DNA from: Brevibacterium jeotgali
Lineage (GTDB): Bacteria; Actinomycetota; Actinomycetes; Actinomycetales; Brevibacteriaceae
Assembly (NCBI RefSeq): GCF_900169175.1
Contig: NZ_FXZM01000013.1
Location: 23,284 to 87,283, forward strand
Length of the DNA: 64,000 bases
Reading direction: 5' to 3'
Positions 8,752 to 17,462 of the stretch are shown here, piece by piece; the first letter of the stretch is position 1; the number at the start of each line of letters is the position of its first letter. A program made the position numbers and the translations under genes. Under the pieces are notes generated by a model. That model searched no databases. It had not been told where the DNA came from and saw only the letters and a program-made list of their open reading frames with translations.

Positions 8752-9648
8752 ATGACGCTTGCGGCCGCCCCCACACGGATCGACGACACGGCGCTCATCT
8801 TCGAAGGGGGCGGCATGCGCGCCTCTGTCACCAGCGGCATGGTCGTCACCCTCCTGGAGGCCGGCCTGTCCTTCGACTGGGTGGCCGGGGTCAGCGCGGG
8901 GGCGACGAACACCGCGAACTACCTCTCCCGCGATGCCCGCCGTGCTCGTCGCTCGTTCGTCGAGTTCTCCGCTGACGAGCAGTTCGGCGACCTGCGCACC
9001 TTCGCCCGCGGCCAGGGCCTCTTCAACGCCGAGTACATCTACCAGGGCTCCGGCGGCCCCGACCAGGCGCTGCCCTATGACTGGGAGTCGTTCCTGTCGA
9101 ACCCCGGCGACCTGCGCGTCATCGCGTTCGACGCGGAATCCGGTGAGGACGTCGTGTGGTCGAAGTCGGACATGCCGCACATGGACGACCTCATGGTCCG
9201 AGTGCGCGCGTCGTCGACGATGCCCATCCTCATGCCGCCCGTCCACCTGGATGGACACGTCTACGTCGACGGCGCGATGGGCGCAGACGGTGGGATCGCG
9301 CTGAGCCAGGCGCAGAGTGAGGGGTTCGAGAAATTCGTCGTCGTCCTCACCCAGGAGCGCGGGTATGCGAAGGAGCCGCAGCGCTTCCCCGCGTTCTATC
9401 GGAGCTGGTTCCGCCGCTACCCCGCGCTGGCTGACGCCCTGCTGACCCGGTGGAAGCGCTACAACGAGACACGGGAGCGCGTCTTCGAACTGGAGCGCGA
9501 GGGGAAGGCGTACGTGTTCGCCCCTGAGCGGATGCCGGTGGACAACGGTACCCGGGACCTCTCGCGACTGGCTGCCGCGCATCGCATGGGGCTGTCCCAG
9601 TCGCGGCGTGAGATGCCGGCGATCCGGGAGTTCGTGGGGGCGCGGTGA
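8752..9648 (+). CDS. patatin-like phospholipase / acyl hydrolase
   Basis: 298 residues when started at the ATG at 8752, which has TAGGA eight bases upstream; GTG 8734 and ATG 8743 are alternatives. Patatin hallmarks: oxyanion loop EGGGMR (18-23), nucleophile elbow GVSAG with Ser 48, and the catalytic DGA at Asp 173. The C-terminal half resembles the bacterial RssA/YjjU-like branch. It would be a cytoplasmic serine-aspartate dyad lipase acting on phospholipids or acylglycerols. Divergent from the macrodomain gene, with a repeat-rich spacer (GGCTGTGCTGG at 8651 and 8665) between them. Confidence 0.92.
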   Translation: MTLAAAPTRIDDTALIFEGGGMRASVTSGMVVTLLEAGLSFDWVAGVSAGATNTANYLSRDARRARRSFVEFSADEQFGDLRTFARGQGLFNAEYIYQGSGGPDQALPYDWESFLSNPGDLRVIAFDAESGEDVVWSKSDMPHMDDLMVRVRASSTMPILMPPVHLDGHVYVDGAMGADGGIALSQAQSEGFEKFVVVLTQERGYAKEPQRFPAFYRSWFRRYPALADALLTRWKRYNETRERVFELEREGKAYVFAPERMPVDNGTRDLSRLAAAHRMGLSQSRREMPAIREFVGAR

Positions 9649-9731
9649 ACAGCATGCGAACTTCTCGTTCCTCACCGCTGAGTGACCGGTGAGCGCTTCG
9701 ACATCATTCGGTGGAGACCGCCAGTTCGCCA

Positions 9732-9759
9732 TTGACCCAGGTCACAGCGCTCCTTCTAG
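9732..9759 (+). promoter_or_regulatory. possible sigma-70-type promoter of the CHAP gene
   Basis: TTGACC at 9732-9737 and TTCTAG at 9754-9759 are spaced by 16 bases and lie about 50 bases before the ATG at 9810. The -10 element is poor, so this is only a candidate. Confidence 0.35.
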
Positions 9760-9809
9760 CGTGGCTGGTGAGGGCACCCGCTCTCATCACCGCTGAAGAA
9801 AGGCTCACC

Positions 9810-10364
9810 ATGAAACTGCGCCAGGCGATCAGCACTCCGCTGGCCACGACTGCACTCATCGTCACCGCTGCGGTGGGAGGCTCGGTGTCCGCAGCCGCTG
9901 CGGACACCGGCAGCGCCCCCAGCGGCGCATCGGCGTCAGCCGTCCAGCCCGCAGCGTCTGCACAGTTCGACAACACCAGCGACTTCCTCAACCACTACGC
10001 GGGGCAGACCCTCGCGAACAGCAACGGCAGCTACCCCGGCCAGTGCGTCAGCGCGATCTCCATCCTCCTCGAAGAGGTCTACGGCGTCGACCACGGCGCC
10101 TGGGGCAACGCGATCGATTACCAGGCGGGCGGTTCCGGCGGCCAGCAGATGGCGGCCAACGGCTTCTCCTGGGGCACCGACACGAACTTCAAGAACGGCG
10201 ACATCGTCGTGTGGGGCAACGGCGCGAACACGTCGGCGTACGGCCACATCGGCATCTACTGGGACGGCCAGATCTGGCACCAGAACTGGAACGGCGACCA
10301 GTCGCTCCACGCCATCGACTTCAACAACGACATCGACGCCTACCTCGGCTACTGGCGAGGCTGA
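9810..10364 (+). CDS. secreted CHAP-domain peptidoglycan hydrolase
   Basis: 184 residues from the ATG at 9810, with GAAAGG upstream. An Ala-rich Sec signal peptide (1 to about 31, ending SVSAAAA) is followed by a short Ser/Ala-rich spacer and a CHAP domain (about 55-184). The catalytic pair is visible: Cys 79 in YPGQCVSAI and His 146 in AYGHIGIY, followed by the typical WDGQIWHQNW region. Such proteins are extracellular amidases or endopeptidases cutting cell-wall stem peptides or cross-bridges. No separate cell-wall-binding repeats are present, so it is a single-domain enzyme, like many small actinobacterial wall hydrolases. Confidence 0.9.
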   Translation: MKLRQAISTPLATTALIVTAAVGGSVSAAAADTGSAPSGASASAVQPAASAQFDNTSDFLNHYAGQTLANSNGSYPGQCVSAISILLEEVYGVDHGAWGNAIDYQAGGSGGQQMAANGFSWGTDTNFKNGDIVVWGNGANTSAYGHIGIYWDGQIWHQNWNGDQSLHAIDFNNDIDAYLGYWRG

Positions 10365-10387
10365 GGCACCGGCACGCTCTCGCACAG

Positions 10388-10427
10388 CCGAGGCCCCACG
10401 CTCGTCCGGCGGATCGTGGGGCCTCGG
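10388..10427. terminator. rho-independent-type terminator after the CHAP gene
   Basis: A perfect 13-bp stem (CCGAGGCCCCACG at 10388-10400 and its complement at 10415-10427) with a 14-base loop, 24 bases after the CHAP stop and 27 bases before the end of the leftward hydrolase gene. It can serve both strands. Confidence 0.75.
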
Positions 10428-10453
10428 TCTGCGTCGGGCTCGCCGTACTGTGA

Positions 10454-11305
10454 TCAGCCGTTCCGAACCTGGTCCAGTACCGGCATCAAGTAGGTCTTGA
10501 ACTTCTCCGGGTTCTCCGACATCGGGAAGTGACCCACCTCTTCCATCAGCGTATAGGTCGACCCAGCCACTTCGCGGTGGAGTGCCTGGCACTTCTCGGG
10601 GGTGGCCGACCAGTCGTAGGTGCCGCTGAGGACATGCAGCGCTACTTTGCTGGTGTCGATGTTCTTCGCTGTCTCAGTGGTGTCGTAGTCGATGCCGTAG
10701 TAGTACAGATCGCCGTGGAACACCGGCGGCGCCCCCTGGCTGTACATCCAGATGGTCTCGTTCTTCCGAGCCTCGGGACTCTGCGGCGCCATCATCGTGT
10801 ACATCAGGCTCGGTTTCGAATCGTTGCTGAGACGCGGGTGGTTCCACCAGGGCATGATGTCCTGGATGTCGTGACTCTCCAGCGCGCCTTCCAGCGCGAT
10901 GCACGCGCGGAACTCGTCGGGGTGGTTGAGCGCGAGGTCGGCGGCCAGGTGGCCTCCCATCGAGCAGCCCATGAAGACCGGGTCCTGCAGGTCGAGCGCT
11001 TCGACGAACTTCAGCACGAACTCCTTAAAGAAAGCCGCGCGCAGCTTGTACTCGACTTTCCACCACTCGACGCCCTCCGGTGGCAATGACTTGCCGTGAT
11101 AGGGCAGGTCGTAGACGATGACGCGGTAGTTCTCCGTGACGTCGGGGTCATTGAGGAGGTGGCGGTACTGCCGTCCGTCGCTTCCGGCAGTGTGCTGACA
11201 GACAAGGGGAATCCCTGTGCCGTTCTCCTCGAAGTAGACGCGGTACTCCGTCCCGTCCACCTCGATGAAAACGTACTTTCCTGTGATGTCGCTGATCGAG
11301 CTCAT
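10454..11305 (-). CDS. alpha/beta-fold hydrolase
   Basis: 283 residues. The start is set at 11305 because AGGAG lies just upstream. Alpha/beta-hydrolase features: YDLPYHGKS loop (65-73), nucleophile elbow GCSMGG with Ser 115, a likely acid in LSGTYDW, and His in EEVGHFPMSENP near the C-terminus. The spacing fits carboxylic-ester or C-C-bond hydrolases of the MhpC type. Encoded directly after an SCP2-like protein and divergent from an AraC regulator, which suggests an inducible catabolic unit for a hydrophobic substrate. The substrate cannot be named. Confidence 0.88.
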   Translation of the reverse strand: MSSISDITGKYVFIEVDGTEYRVYFEENGTGIPLVCQHTAGSDGRQYRHLLNDPDVTENYRVIVYDLPYHGKSLPPEGVEWWKVEYKLRAAFFKEFVLKFVEALDLQDPVFMGCSMGGHLAADLALNHPDEFRACIALEGALESHDIQDIMPWWNHPRLSNDSKPSLMYTMMAPQSPEARKNETIWMYSQGAPPVFHGDLYYYGIDYDTTETAKNIDTSKVALHVLSGTYDWSATPEKCQALHREVAGSTYTLMEEVGHFPMSENPEKFKTYLMPVLDQVRNG

Positions 11306-11315
11306 TGTGATCTCC

Positions 11316-11702
11316 TCACTCGATGCCGCGCAGCATCTGCTGAAGCCTGCGCAGGGCCATGTGGAATCCGAAGAACTGCTCCAAGTCACCGTCGACCGTG
11401 AACCCATGGTGCAGCCAAGCGGAGTAGATGTCCTGGTAGAACGGGGCCGGCTCACGAACAAGCAACCTGTCCCACTCCTCCTTCGACGCCGCGATGGTGA
11501 AATCAGCTGCGGTGAAAATCGTGGGATCCACTTCGATTCGATCCACTGCGCCTTCGTGCATCTGGATCACGACGGTGTCGTTACCGCGAACGACTTTGAA
11601 CCGCCCTTCCCACTTTCGTGCTTTGAGCGTGAACTCCGGATCGGCGTTGAGCCTTTCGAGTGCAGCTTCGGCGGTTCCGCCGAGCTCTTGTAGTGCATTC
11701 AT
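11316..11702 (-). CDS. SCP2-like sterol/lipid-binding domain protein (probable)
   Basis: 128 residues. The start at 11702 is chosen because CAGGAGG sits a few bases upstream; an in-frame start 30 bases earlier has no such site. The pattern of a beta-rich first half (RFKVVRGNDTVVIQMHEGAV), then FTIAASKEEWDRLL and a helical end, resembles small SCP2 domains that bind fatty acyl or sterol ligands. Eleven bases upstream of the hydrolase start and transcribed with it. It could hold or deliver the hydrolase substrate. Family assignment is by pattern only. Confidence 0.65.
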   Translation of the reverse strand: MNALQELGGTAEAALERLNADPEFTLKARKWEGRFKVVRGNDTVVIQMHEGAVDRIEVDPTIFTAADFTIAASKEEWDRLLVREPAPFYQDIYSAWLHHGFTVDGDLEQFFGFHMALRRLQQMLRGIE

Positions 11703-11916
11703 CGGTGCCTCCTGTGCCATCGTGAATGTCACCGCGTCGACGTCGGTTGTCGACGGCGGGTGTGTGCCACGCTAGAGAGTTGCCGTCTGTGGAAGTATCC
11801 GTTCTCTGCAGAGGTGTATCCGATTCGTGCAATGCCGTCGATCAGGTTCGATTGCTAGCGTCGTTCGCAAAGCTCTGCGGACGCTCTGGCGTCCCAAGTT
11901 CGCCGATGGGGGTAAC

Positions 11917-12930
11917 ATGGAGAAGCTTCGTAACTTCCGAGTCCTCGCGACTGACGATCTCGATGAGGCCCGCGCGGCCGTGTCATCAACGTATCTCGAC
12001 CACCATCTGACGCAGCTGAGCAGCAGCGGCCTGCACTTCTCTCTGAATGCCTCCGAGTCATACGACGTGACTGTCGGGTACCTGACCTATGCGAGTGAGG
12101 TCAATCTGCAGATGCCGCCGAGCGGGGAGTTCTATCACGTCAACCTCACCACCGGTGGAAGGACCGACGCATGGCGCGATGACCGGCAGCGGTGGCAGAC
12201 GTCCGACGGTGATTCCGGAGTCGTCCTGCTGCCCGAACAACTGTCGCGCGTGACCTGGTCACACGATGCCGAGCAAGTGATCTTCCGCTTCTCTCGGCGG
12301 CGACTCGAGGGCTACCTCGGTCGGCTCATCGGCAGAGAGGTCACGCAGCCCATCCAGTTCGATCTCGGGCTGGGTCTCCGCACACAGGTCGGGGCGGGCC
12401 TCTACGCGACAGCCCTACAGATGGTCGACGAGTTCGATCGTCTTCAGTCCGTTCCCGGATTCGCCCAGATGGTCCGCCCCATGGAAGAACTGGTCATGAC
12501 CCAGCTCATCTACGCTGCTCGGCACGATTACAGCGCAGAACTCAGAGCAGCAGACTCGACAGCCTCGGTTGGACCCCGCGGCCTCGGCAGCAGAGTCGAT
12601 CGACGACTGCAAACCGTGCAGGAGTTCATCGACGCGAACCTCGGTGACCACATGAGCCTGGAGGGGATCGCCTCGGTCGGCGGAGTCAGCATACGGAGTC
12701 TTCACGCACTGTTCCGTTCGGAGCTGGGAACCACACCGCGTCGATACATTCTCGATCGACGCCTCAACGTCGTCCGTAACGAACTCGAGACGTCTTCTAG
12801 CGCCGAGACGGTGAGTTCGATCTGCACCCGGTGGGGGTTCACGCACTTGGGACGCTTCGCATCCGCATACAGGAGACGCTTTGGGGAACCACCCAGTTCA
12901 ACGCTGCGCCGAAACCCTCAGATAGCATAA
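11917..12930 (+). CDS. AraC-family transcriptional regulator
   Basis: 337 residues from the ATG at 11917; an upstream in-frame extension to 11827 looks non-coding. The N-terminal half (about 1-180) is an AraC-binding-like ligand domain (GEFYHVNLTTGGRTDAW). The C-terminal 100 residues are the AraC HTH pair, with SLEGIASVGGVSIRSLHALF as the first helix-turn-helix and VSSICTRWGFTHLGRFASAY as the second, ending FGEPPSSTLRR. Divergent from the SCP2-like/hydrolase pair, so it most likely controls that operon and itself. Lower GC in the 5' part is consistent with a promoter region rather than transfer. Confidence 0.9.
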   Translation: MEKLRNFRVLATDDLDEARAAVSSTYLDHHLTQLSSSGLHFSLNASESYDVTVGYLTYASEVNLQMPPSGEFYHVNLTTGGRTDAWRDDRQRWQTSDGDSGVVLLPEQLSRVTWSHDAEQVIFRFSRRRLEGYLGRLIGREVTQPIQFDLGLGLRTQVGAGLYATALQMVDEFDRLQSVPGFAQMVRPMEELVMTQLIYAARHDYSAELRAADSTASVGPRGLGSRVDRRLQTVQEFIDANLGDHMSLEGIASVGGVSIRSLHALFRSELGTTPRRYILDRRLNVVRNELETSSSAETVSSICTRWGFTHLGRFASAYRRRFGEPPSSTLRRNPQIA

Positions 12931-12940
12931 GAAATCTGTC

Positions 12941-13195
12941 TCAGGCTCGGCCGCACCGACGCTCGCGAAGCAGGCAGAACAATGGTCTGCGGCGGACGGC
13001 GACTTCCTTCTTGCGCTTCGCTTTGCGCTGATTCAGCACTTGCAGCAGCTCATCCGCCTTCTGAAGCAGACGGTACTCACCCTCAAGGGTGTATTCGATC
13101 TGACGTCCGTCAGACATCGTAAATGTCTTCACCTTACAGGCGACCGAATCGGGATTGCGCGCTGACTTTCCGTGGTGCGTAGCGGAGGTAGTCAT
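12941..13195 (-). CDS. small hypothetical protein
   Basis: 84 residues from ATG 13195, with GAGATGG upstream. Not recognised. The middle (VKTFTMSDGRQIEYTLEGEY) looks like a beta-hairpin, followed by a helix LLQKADELLQVLNQRKAKRK and a Lys/Arg-rich tail. The stretch is less GC-rich than its neighbours. It sits tail-to-tail with the AraC gene. It may be a real small basic protein or a remnant; the evidence is weak. Confidence 0.35.
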   Translation of the reverse strand: MTTSATHHGKSARNPDSVACKVKTFTMSDGRQIEYTLEGEYRLLQKADELLQVLNQRKAKRKKEVAVRRRPLFCLLRERRCGRA

Positions 13196-13290
13196 CAATC
13201 CATCTCGTTTTCATACGTAAGACAGTACCGAAAGAATTTGAGAGACCGTCTCGACTCACGGCCAGCGCTATCAGACCCACGTGTGGCGCG

Positions 13291-13320
13291 GAGGCCTTCC
13301 CCGGGACGCTACGGGGCCTT
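13291..13320 (-). terminator. stem-loop at the 3' end of the YibE/F gene
   Basis: CCCCG at 13299-13303 pairs with CGGGG at 13312-13316, extended by AGGCC/GGCCT outside a two-base bulge. It overlaps the stop codon of the gene at 13309-14565. Short and imperfect, so only a possible terminator. Confidence 0.4.
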
Positions 13321-14565
13321 CGTCTGCTCCTGAACCGATCCCCGCAACCGACGCGCGAACCAGATCGCGAACAGCGTCGTCGCCGGCATCGTCACCGTGA
13401 GGCCCACGATGCCCGCAAGCAGCTGCACGATCGTGTGCGCGACGGTCTCCGACTGCAGCAGCGCCCACACCGGCATCCCGTAGGACTTCGCTGCGACGAA
13501 CGCCGCGAGGCTCGCACCGACGACGGAGAAGCTCACGGTGTAGATCGCACTCGCCGCATGGTCCTGCCCCACATCCAGCGCCCGCTTCATGAGTGAGGGC
13601 TGGCGTTTGCGGAGGCTGCGCCGTGTCGCCGGCTCACCACTCGGGTGAGGGTCGTATGTCGCGTCGCCTCCGCGGCTGTGTCCGTGGTCGTGGCCGCCTT
13701 CACCCTGGAATCCCAGGAGTGAGAAGACGACTGACGCCTGAGCCACGGTGATGTCGTTGAGGATGCCGATCAGGGCGATGAGCAGAGCGGCGAGCGCCAG
13801 GACGGAGATGTCGATGTCCCCGGTGACGAACACTGCGGCGGACGTCGTCTCCGTGATCCCGGTGAGCCGTGCGACGGAGGAGAAGATCCAGCCGGCGAGC
13901 ATCGCCGCACCTACACCGGCGACCGTGCCCGCCCACGCCGCCAGAGTCTTCGCCCCGAATCCGTGGGTGAAGTGCAGGACGACGGTGACCACCAGCACTG
14001 CGGTCAGAGCGGAGTAGATGAGCGGATTCCCGCCCTCGTGCACACCTGTGACGAGGAACAGCCAGATGAAGAGTGCGGAGACCAGCAGGGACACGAAGGC
14101 CCGCAGTCCCTTGCCTCCCACGCTCAGAGCGACGAGCGCCAGGGTGATGGCCGCGAAGATCGCCAGGGAGGTTCCGCGCTCCACCGAATGGAAGGAATGC
14201 AGCACTTCACCCTGGACGGGCGTGGCGGTCTGGATGACGACGCGGTCGCCGTCCTCCAGACCTGCGACCCAGCCTTCACGGGTGATGCCGATCTCCTGGG
14301 TCGCGCGGTCGTCCAGGTGTGCGGTCGCCTGACCGCAGTGGGAGTCCGCATCGATCCAGTCGGCGGCGCAGTCAGCCAGTTCGACGTCGCTGAGCTCTGC
14401 TCGCGAGTAGTCCAGCGTCGTCCCGTTCGGCAGTGCCGCCGGCTGCTGCGACGGCCACAGTGCCAGCACGATCGGCAGTGCGAAGACGAGCACGCAGCCG
14501 ACGACGATCAGGGAGACGAAGGTCTCCCGTGAGAATCCGGAGAAGCGAAGAGCTGGCAGGCGCAT
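13309..14565 (-). CDS. YibE/F family membrane protein
   Basis: 418 residues. One N-terminal membrane helix is followed by an extracytoplasmic region (about 45-130, with GDRVVIQTATPVQGE), then seven or more transmembrane helices. The motif HFTHGFGAKTLAAW and DIDISVLALAALLIALIGILNDITVAQASVV matches the conserved core of YibE/F-like proteins. The His-rich loop GGHDHGHSRGGD (about residue 300) is a probable cytoplasmic insertion that could bind metal. Function of the family is unknown. The gene stands alone between two leftward genes, with a terminator hairpin just upstream of it. Confidence 0.88.
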   Translation of the reverse strand: MRLPALRFSGFSRETFVSLIVVGCVLVFALPIVLALWPSQQPAALPNGTTLDYSRAELSDVELADCAADWIDADSHCGQATAHLDDRATQEIGITREGWVAGLEDGDRVVIQTATPVQGEVLHSFHSVERGTSLAIFAAITLALVALSVGGKGLRAFVSLLVSALFIWLFLVTGVHEGGNPLIYSALTAVLVVTVVLHFTHGFGAKTLAAWAGTVAGVGAAMLAGWIFSSVARLTGITETTSAAVFVTGDIDISVLALAALLIALIGILNDITVAQASVVFSLLGFQGEGGHDHGHSRGGDATYDPHPSGEPATRRSLRKRQPSLMKRALDVGQDHAASAIYTVSFSVVGASLAAFVAAKSYGMPVWALLQSETVAHTIVQLLAGIVGLTVTMPATTLFAIWFARRLRGSVQEQTKAP

Positions 14566-14613
14566 GCCCCCAGTGTTCCCTATGAGCCCGCTTCAGGTGG
14601 AGTGTGCACGCAA

Positions 14614-14650
14614 CTGGAGGACGCCCTCGCGCTGCGAGGGCGTCCTCCAG
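14614..14650 (-). terminator. strong hairpin terminator of the quinone-oxidoreductase gene
   Basis: A perfect 17-bp stem (14614-14630 with 14634-14650) and a 3-base loop, 13 bases past the stop of the leftward gene at 14664. No T-run. It separates that transcript from the YibE/F gene. Confidence 0.8.
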
Positions 14651-14663
14651 GGGTCAGTCGACT

Positions 14664-15596
14664 TCAGAATTCCAGGACGATCCGTCCCCGGACGCCGCCT
14701 GCTTCGAGCCGGCGGTGAGCCTCCGGCGCCTGATCCATCGGCAGGGCGTCTGCCACGCGCAGGGTGACGACGCCGTCCTCCGCCTGCTGCCGCAGCGTGT
14801 CGAGCGCCTCCGGGTTCTTCGCGTACTTGCTCACGACGATCGACCAGAACTTCACCCCACGATCGCGCTCGCCCTTGTCGCCACGGATCGTCACGATCGT
14901 CGCGCCGTCCTTCGCAGCGGGCACGATCTCATCCAGCTGCACGGATCCGTCGATCATGCCGTCGACGCCGTCGGGGTACCTCTCCCGCACTGCGGCTGCG
15001 AATCCTTCTCCGCGGGGCAGGACGACGTCGGCGCCCAGGGAGGCGACCAGCTCTTGATCCGCTTCCGAGGCATCTGCGATGACCGTGTGGCCGTCCGCCT
15101 TCGCCAACTGCACCGAATAACCGCCGAACGCGCCGGCCGCACCCGTAACTGCGATCGTCGACCCTGCGGGCAGGTTGAGCTTGTCGAGTGCCAGGCGGGC
15201 GGTGAGTCCGTTCATCGGGAGAGTCGAGGCTTCGATGAGCGAGGCACCGTCGGGGATGCGGGCGACGGACTCCACCGGCACCGCGACCTTCTCTGCGTAG
15301 GCGCCGTGGGATCCGTTCGGCACGACGATCGCCATGACCGCATCGGCGATCTCCAGATCCGTATCCGTGTCCGGACCGATCGCTTCGATCATGCCCGCAG
15401 CATCCATGCCGACGACGTAGGGCGGCTGCGCACCTGCGGCATCGCGCATGCCGACCCTGCGCATCGTGTCCGTGGGACTCACCGCTGCAGCGCGCACGCG
15501 GATGACCACCTCGCCGGGGCCCGGCACCGGATCGGGAAGCTCCATCACTTCGAGGACGTCGGGACCACCGGGCTCTGTGTATGCGATTGCCTTCAT
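14664..15596 (-). CDS. NADP-dependent oxidoreductase, quinone-oxidoreductase-like (MDR superfamily)
   Basis: 310 residues; ATG 15596 is chosen over an upstream GTG at 15605, though neither has a clear ribosome binding site. It has an N-terminal GroES-like fold (MKAIAYTEPGGPDVLEVMELP and GEVVIRVRAAAVSPTDTMRR), VVGMDAAGMIEAIG, and a Rossmann part with GSTIAVTGAAGAFGGYSVQLAKADG. The structural and catalytic zinc ligands are absent, as in zeta-crystallin-type quinone reductases. It likely reduces quinones or enone substrates with NADPH. Monocistronic with its own strong terminator. Confidence 0.9.
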   Translation of the reverse strand: MKAIAYTEPGGPDVLEVMELPDPVPGPGEVVIRVRAAAVSPTDTMRRVGMRDAAGAQPPYVVGMDAAGMIEAIGPDTDTDLEIADAVMAIVVPNGSHGAYAEKVAVPVESVARIPDGASLIEASTLPMNGLTARLALDKLNLPAGSTIAVTGAAGAFGGYSVQLAKADGHTVIADASEADQELVASLGADVVLPRGEGFAAAVRERYPDGVDGMIDGSVQLDEIVPAAKDGATIVTIRGDKGERDRGVKFWSIVVSKYAKNPEALDTLRQQAEDGVVTLRVADALPMDQAPEAHRRLEAGGVRGRIVLEF

Positions 15597-15623
15597 GTGT
15601 CGCACAACACTCGATCCGAGGCT

Positions 15624-16727
15624 CTATTCCCGCCGTCCGCCATCCGGACCTGCGTCCTCTCCCGGTCGCACGGACGCCTGCTCCGCGGCCTTCTGCCTCT
15701 GCCGGAACCGCTGGGCCTGCCGTCGACCATGCGTGAGCTCGTTGATCGAGTCCGTGTCATCGAAGTTGGAGCCGAGCGCCCCGGCGACGGTACCCATCGA
15801 GGCGCTCAGCCACGCGATGTCGACGTAGTTCCACACTGACACCTCGACGCCGATCGTCGTGGCCATGAATCCCGTCTCTATGACGACGAGTGAGCCGACG
15901 AGGATACCGACGAAGAGCACAGCGTAGAGCAGTCCCACCGTGACCAGCAGAGTCACCACCGTCGAGGCGTTGTACAGCGCCGTCTCCGCCGGAGAGCCCA
16001 CCTGACGGGGTCGCTCCCACAGTCGGTTCCCGACCAGAAGCCACAGCACCATCGTCACGATCACCGACACCGTGATGAGTCCCAGTCGCACTGGGGACAG
16101 CGCATAGGCCATCTCCCAGATCGATGAGTAGAAGATGCCGAAGGCCCCCGTCGCCGCGGCCGCTGCCAGGACACCCGACATCTTGGTCACCGCCGCGAGG
16201 GGCTCGTTGGTCCGCACCATCCCCAGCACCAGGCGCAGACGGCCGGGCCGCCACCAGGGCGAGGCGATGTACACGGACCGGCCCGTCTCCGAATCCTGCT
16301 CGTGCACTACGCCGTAATCAATGCGGCGATCCCCGCTGCCCGGCGCCTCCTCCGCGACAAGCGCATCGAGCGAATCGAACATCGCGGCGCGGAGGTTCTT
16401 CACCACGTTCGACCATCCGAGAGCAGGCAGGGAGATGATCGCGGCGCCTTCGGCGAAATGCAGGCCGACCATCTTGACCCGCCCGCCAGCGCTGCGTGGG
16501 ATTTCGGTGACGATGACCATGAAGTCCGCCTCATCGCGCCGCGCCCACTCCCTCACCGTCTCCATGTCCAGTGTGCCGTCGTCGCGCAGGGGGATCCGAC
16601 GGTTCTTGTGATGCAGGACGAGGTCTGCCTCGGTCTCGTCCTGCTGTCTCGCAGCGAGCACCTTCTCCACCGCCTTCATCGGCAGTCCGGGGTCAGCGAA
16701 GATATCGACATGAAATTCGCGGTCCAT
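15624..16727 (-). CDS. membrane protein of unknown function
   Basis: About 367 residues from ATG 16727 (GTG 16736 is an alternative). The N-terminal half (1 to about 170) is soluble and mixed alpha/beta, opening DREFHVDIFADPGLPMKAVEKVL, which suggests a nucleotide-free globular domain. The second half has five or so hydrophobic helices (about 195-330) with an Arg/Gln-rich, likely cytoplasmic, tail (GRRQAQRFRQRQKAAEQ). I do not recognise a family and propose no function. It lies 28 bases upstream of the oxidoreductase start and may be cotranscribed with it. Confidence 0.75.
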   Translation of the reverse strand: MDREFHVDIFADPGLPMKAVEKVLAARQQDETEADLVLHHKNRRIPLRDDGTLDMETVREWARRDEADFMVIVTEIPRSAGGRVKMVGLHFAEGAAIISLPALGWSNVVKNLRAAMFDSLDALVAEEAPGSGDRRIDYGVVHEQDSETGRSVYIASPWWRPGRLRLVLGMVRTNEPLAAVTKMSGVLAAAAATGAFGIFYSSIWEMAYALSPVRLGLITVSVIVTMVLWLLVGNRLWERPRQVGSPAETALYNASTVVTLLVTVGLLYAVLFVGILVGSLVVIETGFMATTIGVEVSVWNYVDIAWLSASMGTVAGALGSNFDDTDSINELTHGRRQAQRFRQRQKAAEQASVRPGEDAGPDGGRRE

Positions 16728-16796
16728 TCGACTCACGGTACGGGGTTCATCCGACTCCGCACAGGGGACGCACGTGCAGTCTGGGAGGGCTTCGCT

Positions 16797-17462
16797 TCAC
16801 AGGTGCAGCCGTTTGCCCAGTTCGTGGCGGACCTCCGTGCCGCGGGCGAACTGCAGGAATGACAGCGCCACCAGGCTCAGCACGCCGCAGACGACCGATG
16901 GCAGCGGGTCCTCCACCCACCCGAAGCCCAGGAAGCCGATGGGTGCCAGCCCCAGCAGCACCGCCAGCCCTGTGTAGACGATGTGCTCTCCCACCTCGAT
17001 GCGCATCACCCGCACCGTGATGATGAGGGCCACGATCGAACAGGCGCAGAGACTGGGCACCGCATACGTGAGCGACCAGCCGTGCCAGCCGGTGAGGTAG
17101 TCCCAGTACGTCACCGACAGGCCCACCAGCACGACCAGGTACACGGTGCCCTTCGCGACGTTGCGCCGCTTGCGCACCGCCATGATCACGACCAGCCACA
17201 TCGCCGCCACTCCCAGCCACAGCGAGCGCAGCACGCCGATGCCGTCGCTGTCGCGGTTGAACAGCAGCTGCGCGGCGAACGACAGGACGACCACCGCGAG
17301 CGAACTCAGGAACAGCGTCCGCAGCACCCGCCGGCGGGAGAAGTCCAGGGGGATCACGGGGAACGGCTCGCCGCACCCCTCGCCCTCCAGCCGAGCACGG
17401 CACAGAGGACACGCCGTCCACGTGCCCTCGACGTCGACCGCGCACTCCCCACAGCGCTTCAT
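16797..17462 (-). CDS. DUF6320-type zinc-ribbon membrane protein
   Basis: 221 residues. It begins with a small zinc ribbon, MKRCGECAVDVEGTWTACPLC (two CxxC knuckles at 4-7 and 18-21), followed by about six transmembrane helices and a basic C-terminus. This pattern and its position after an alcohol-acetyltransferase-like gene match the DUF6320 family as I know it. Its start overlaps the preceding gene by four bases (ATGA), so it is the last member of a coupled three-gene operon. Role unknown; it may anchor or regulate the acyltransferase at the membrane. Confidence 0.75.
   Translation of the reverse strand: MKRCGECAVDVEGTWTACPLCRARLEGEGCGEPFPVIPLDFSRRRVLRTLFLSSLAVVVLSFAAQLLFNRDSDGIGVLRSLWLGVAAMWLVVIMAVRKRRNVAKGTVYLVVLVGLSVTYWDYLTGWHGWSLTYAVPSLCACSIVALIITVRVMRIEVGEHIVYTGLAVLLGLAPIGFLGFGWVEDPLPSVVCGVLSLVALSFLQFARGTEVRHELGKRLHL

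Noticed and set aside
9649..9809. Riboswitch upstream of the CHAP wall hydrolase (such as a cyclic-di-AMP element)
   Set aside because: The leader is too short and I cannot find the conserved stems or core sequences of that class.
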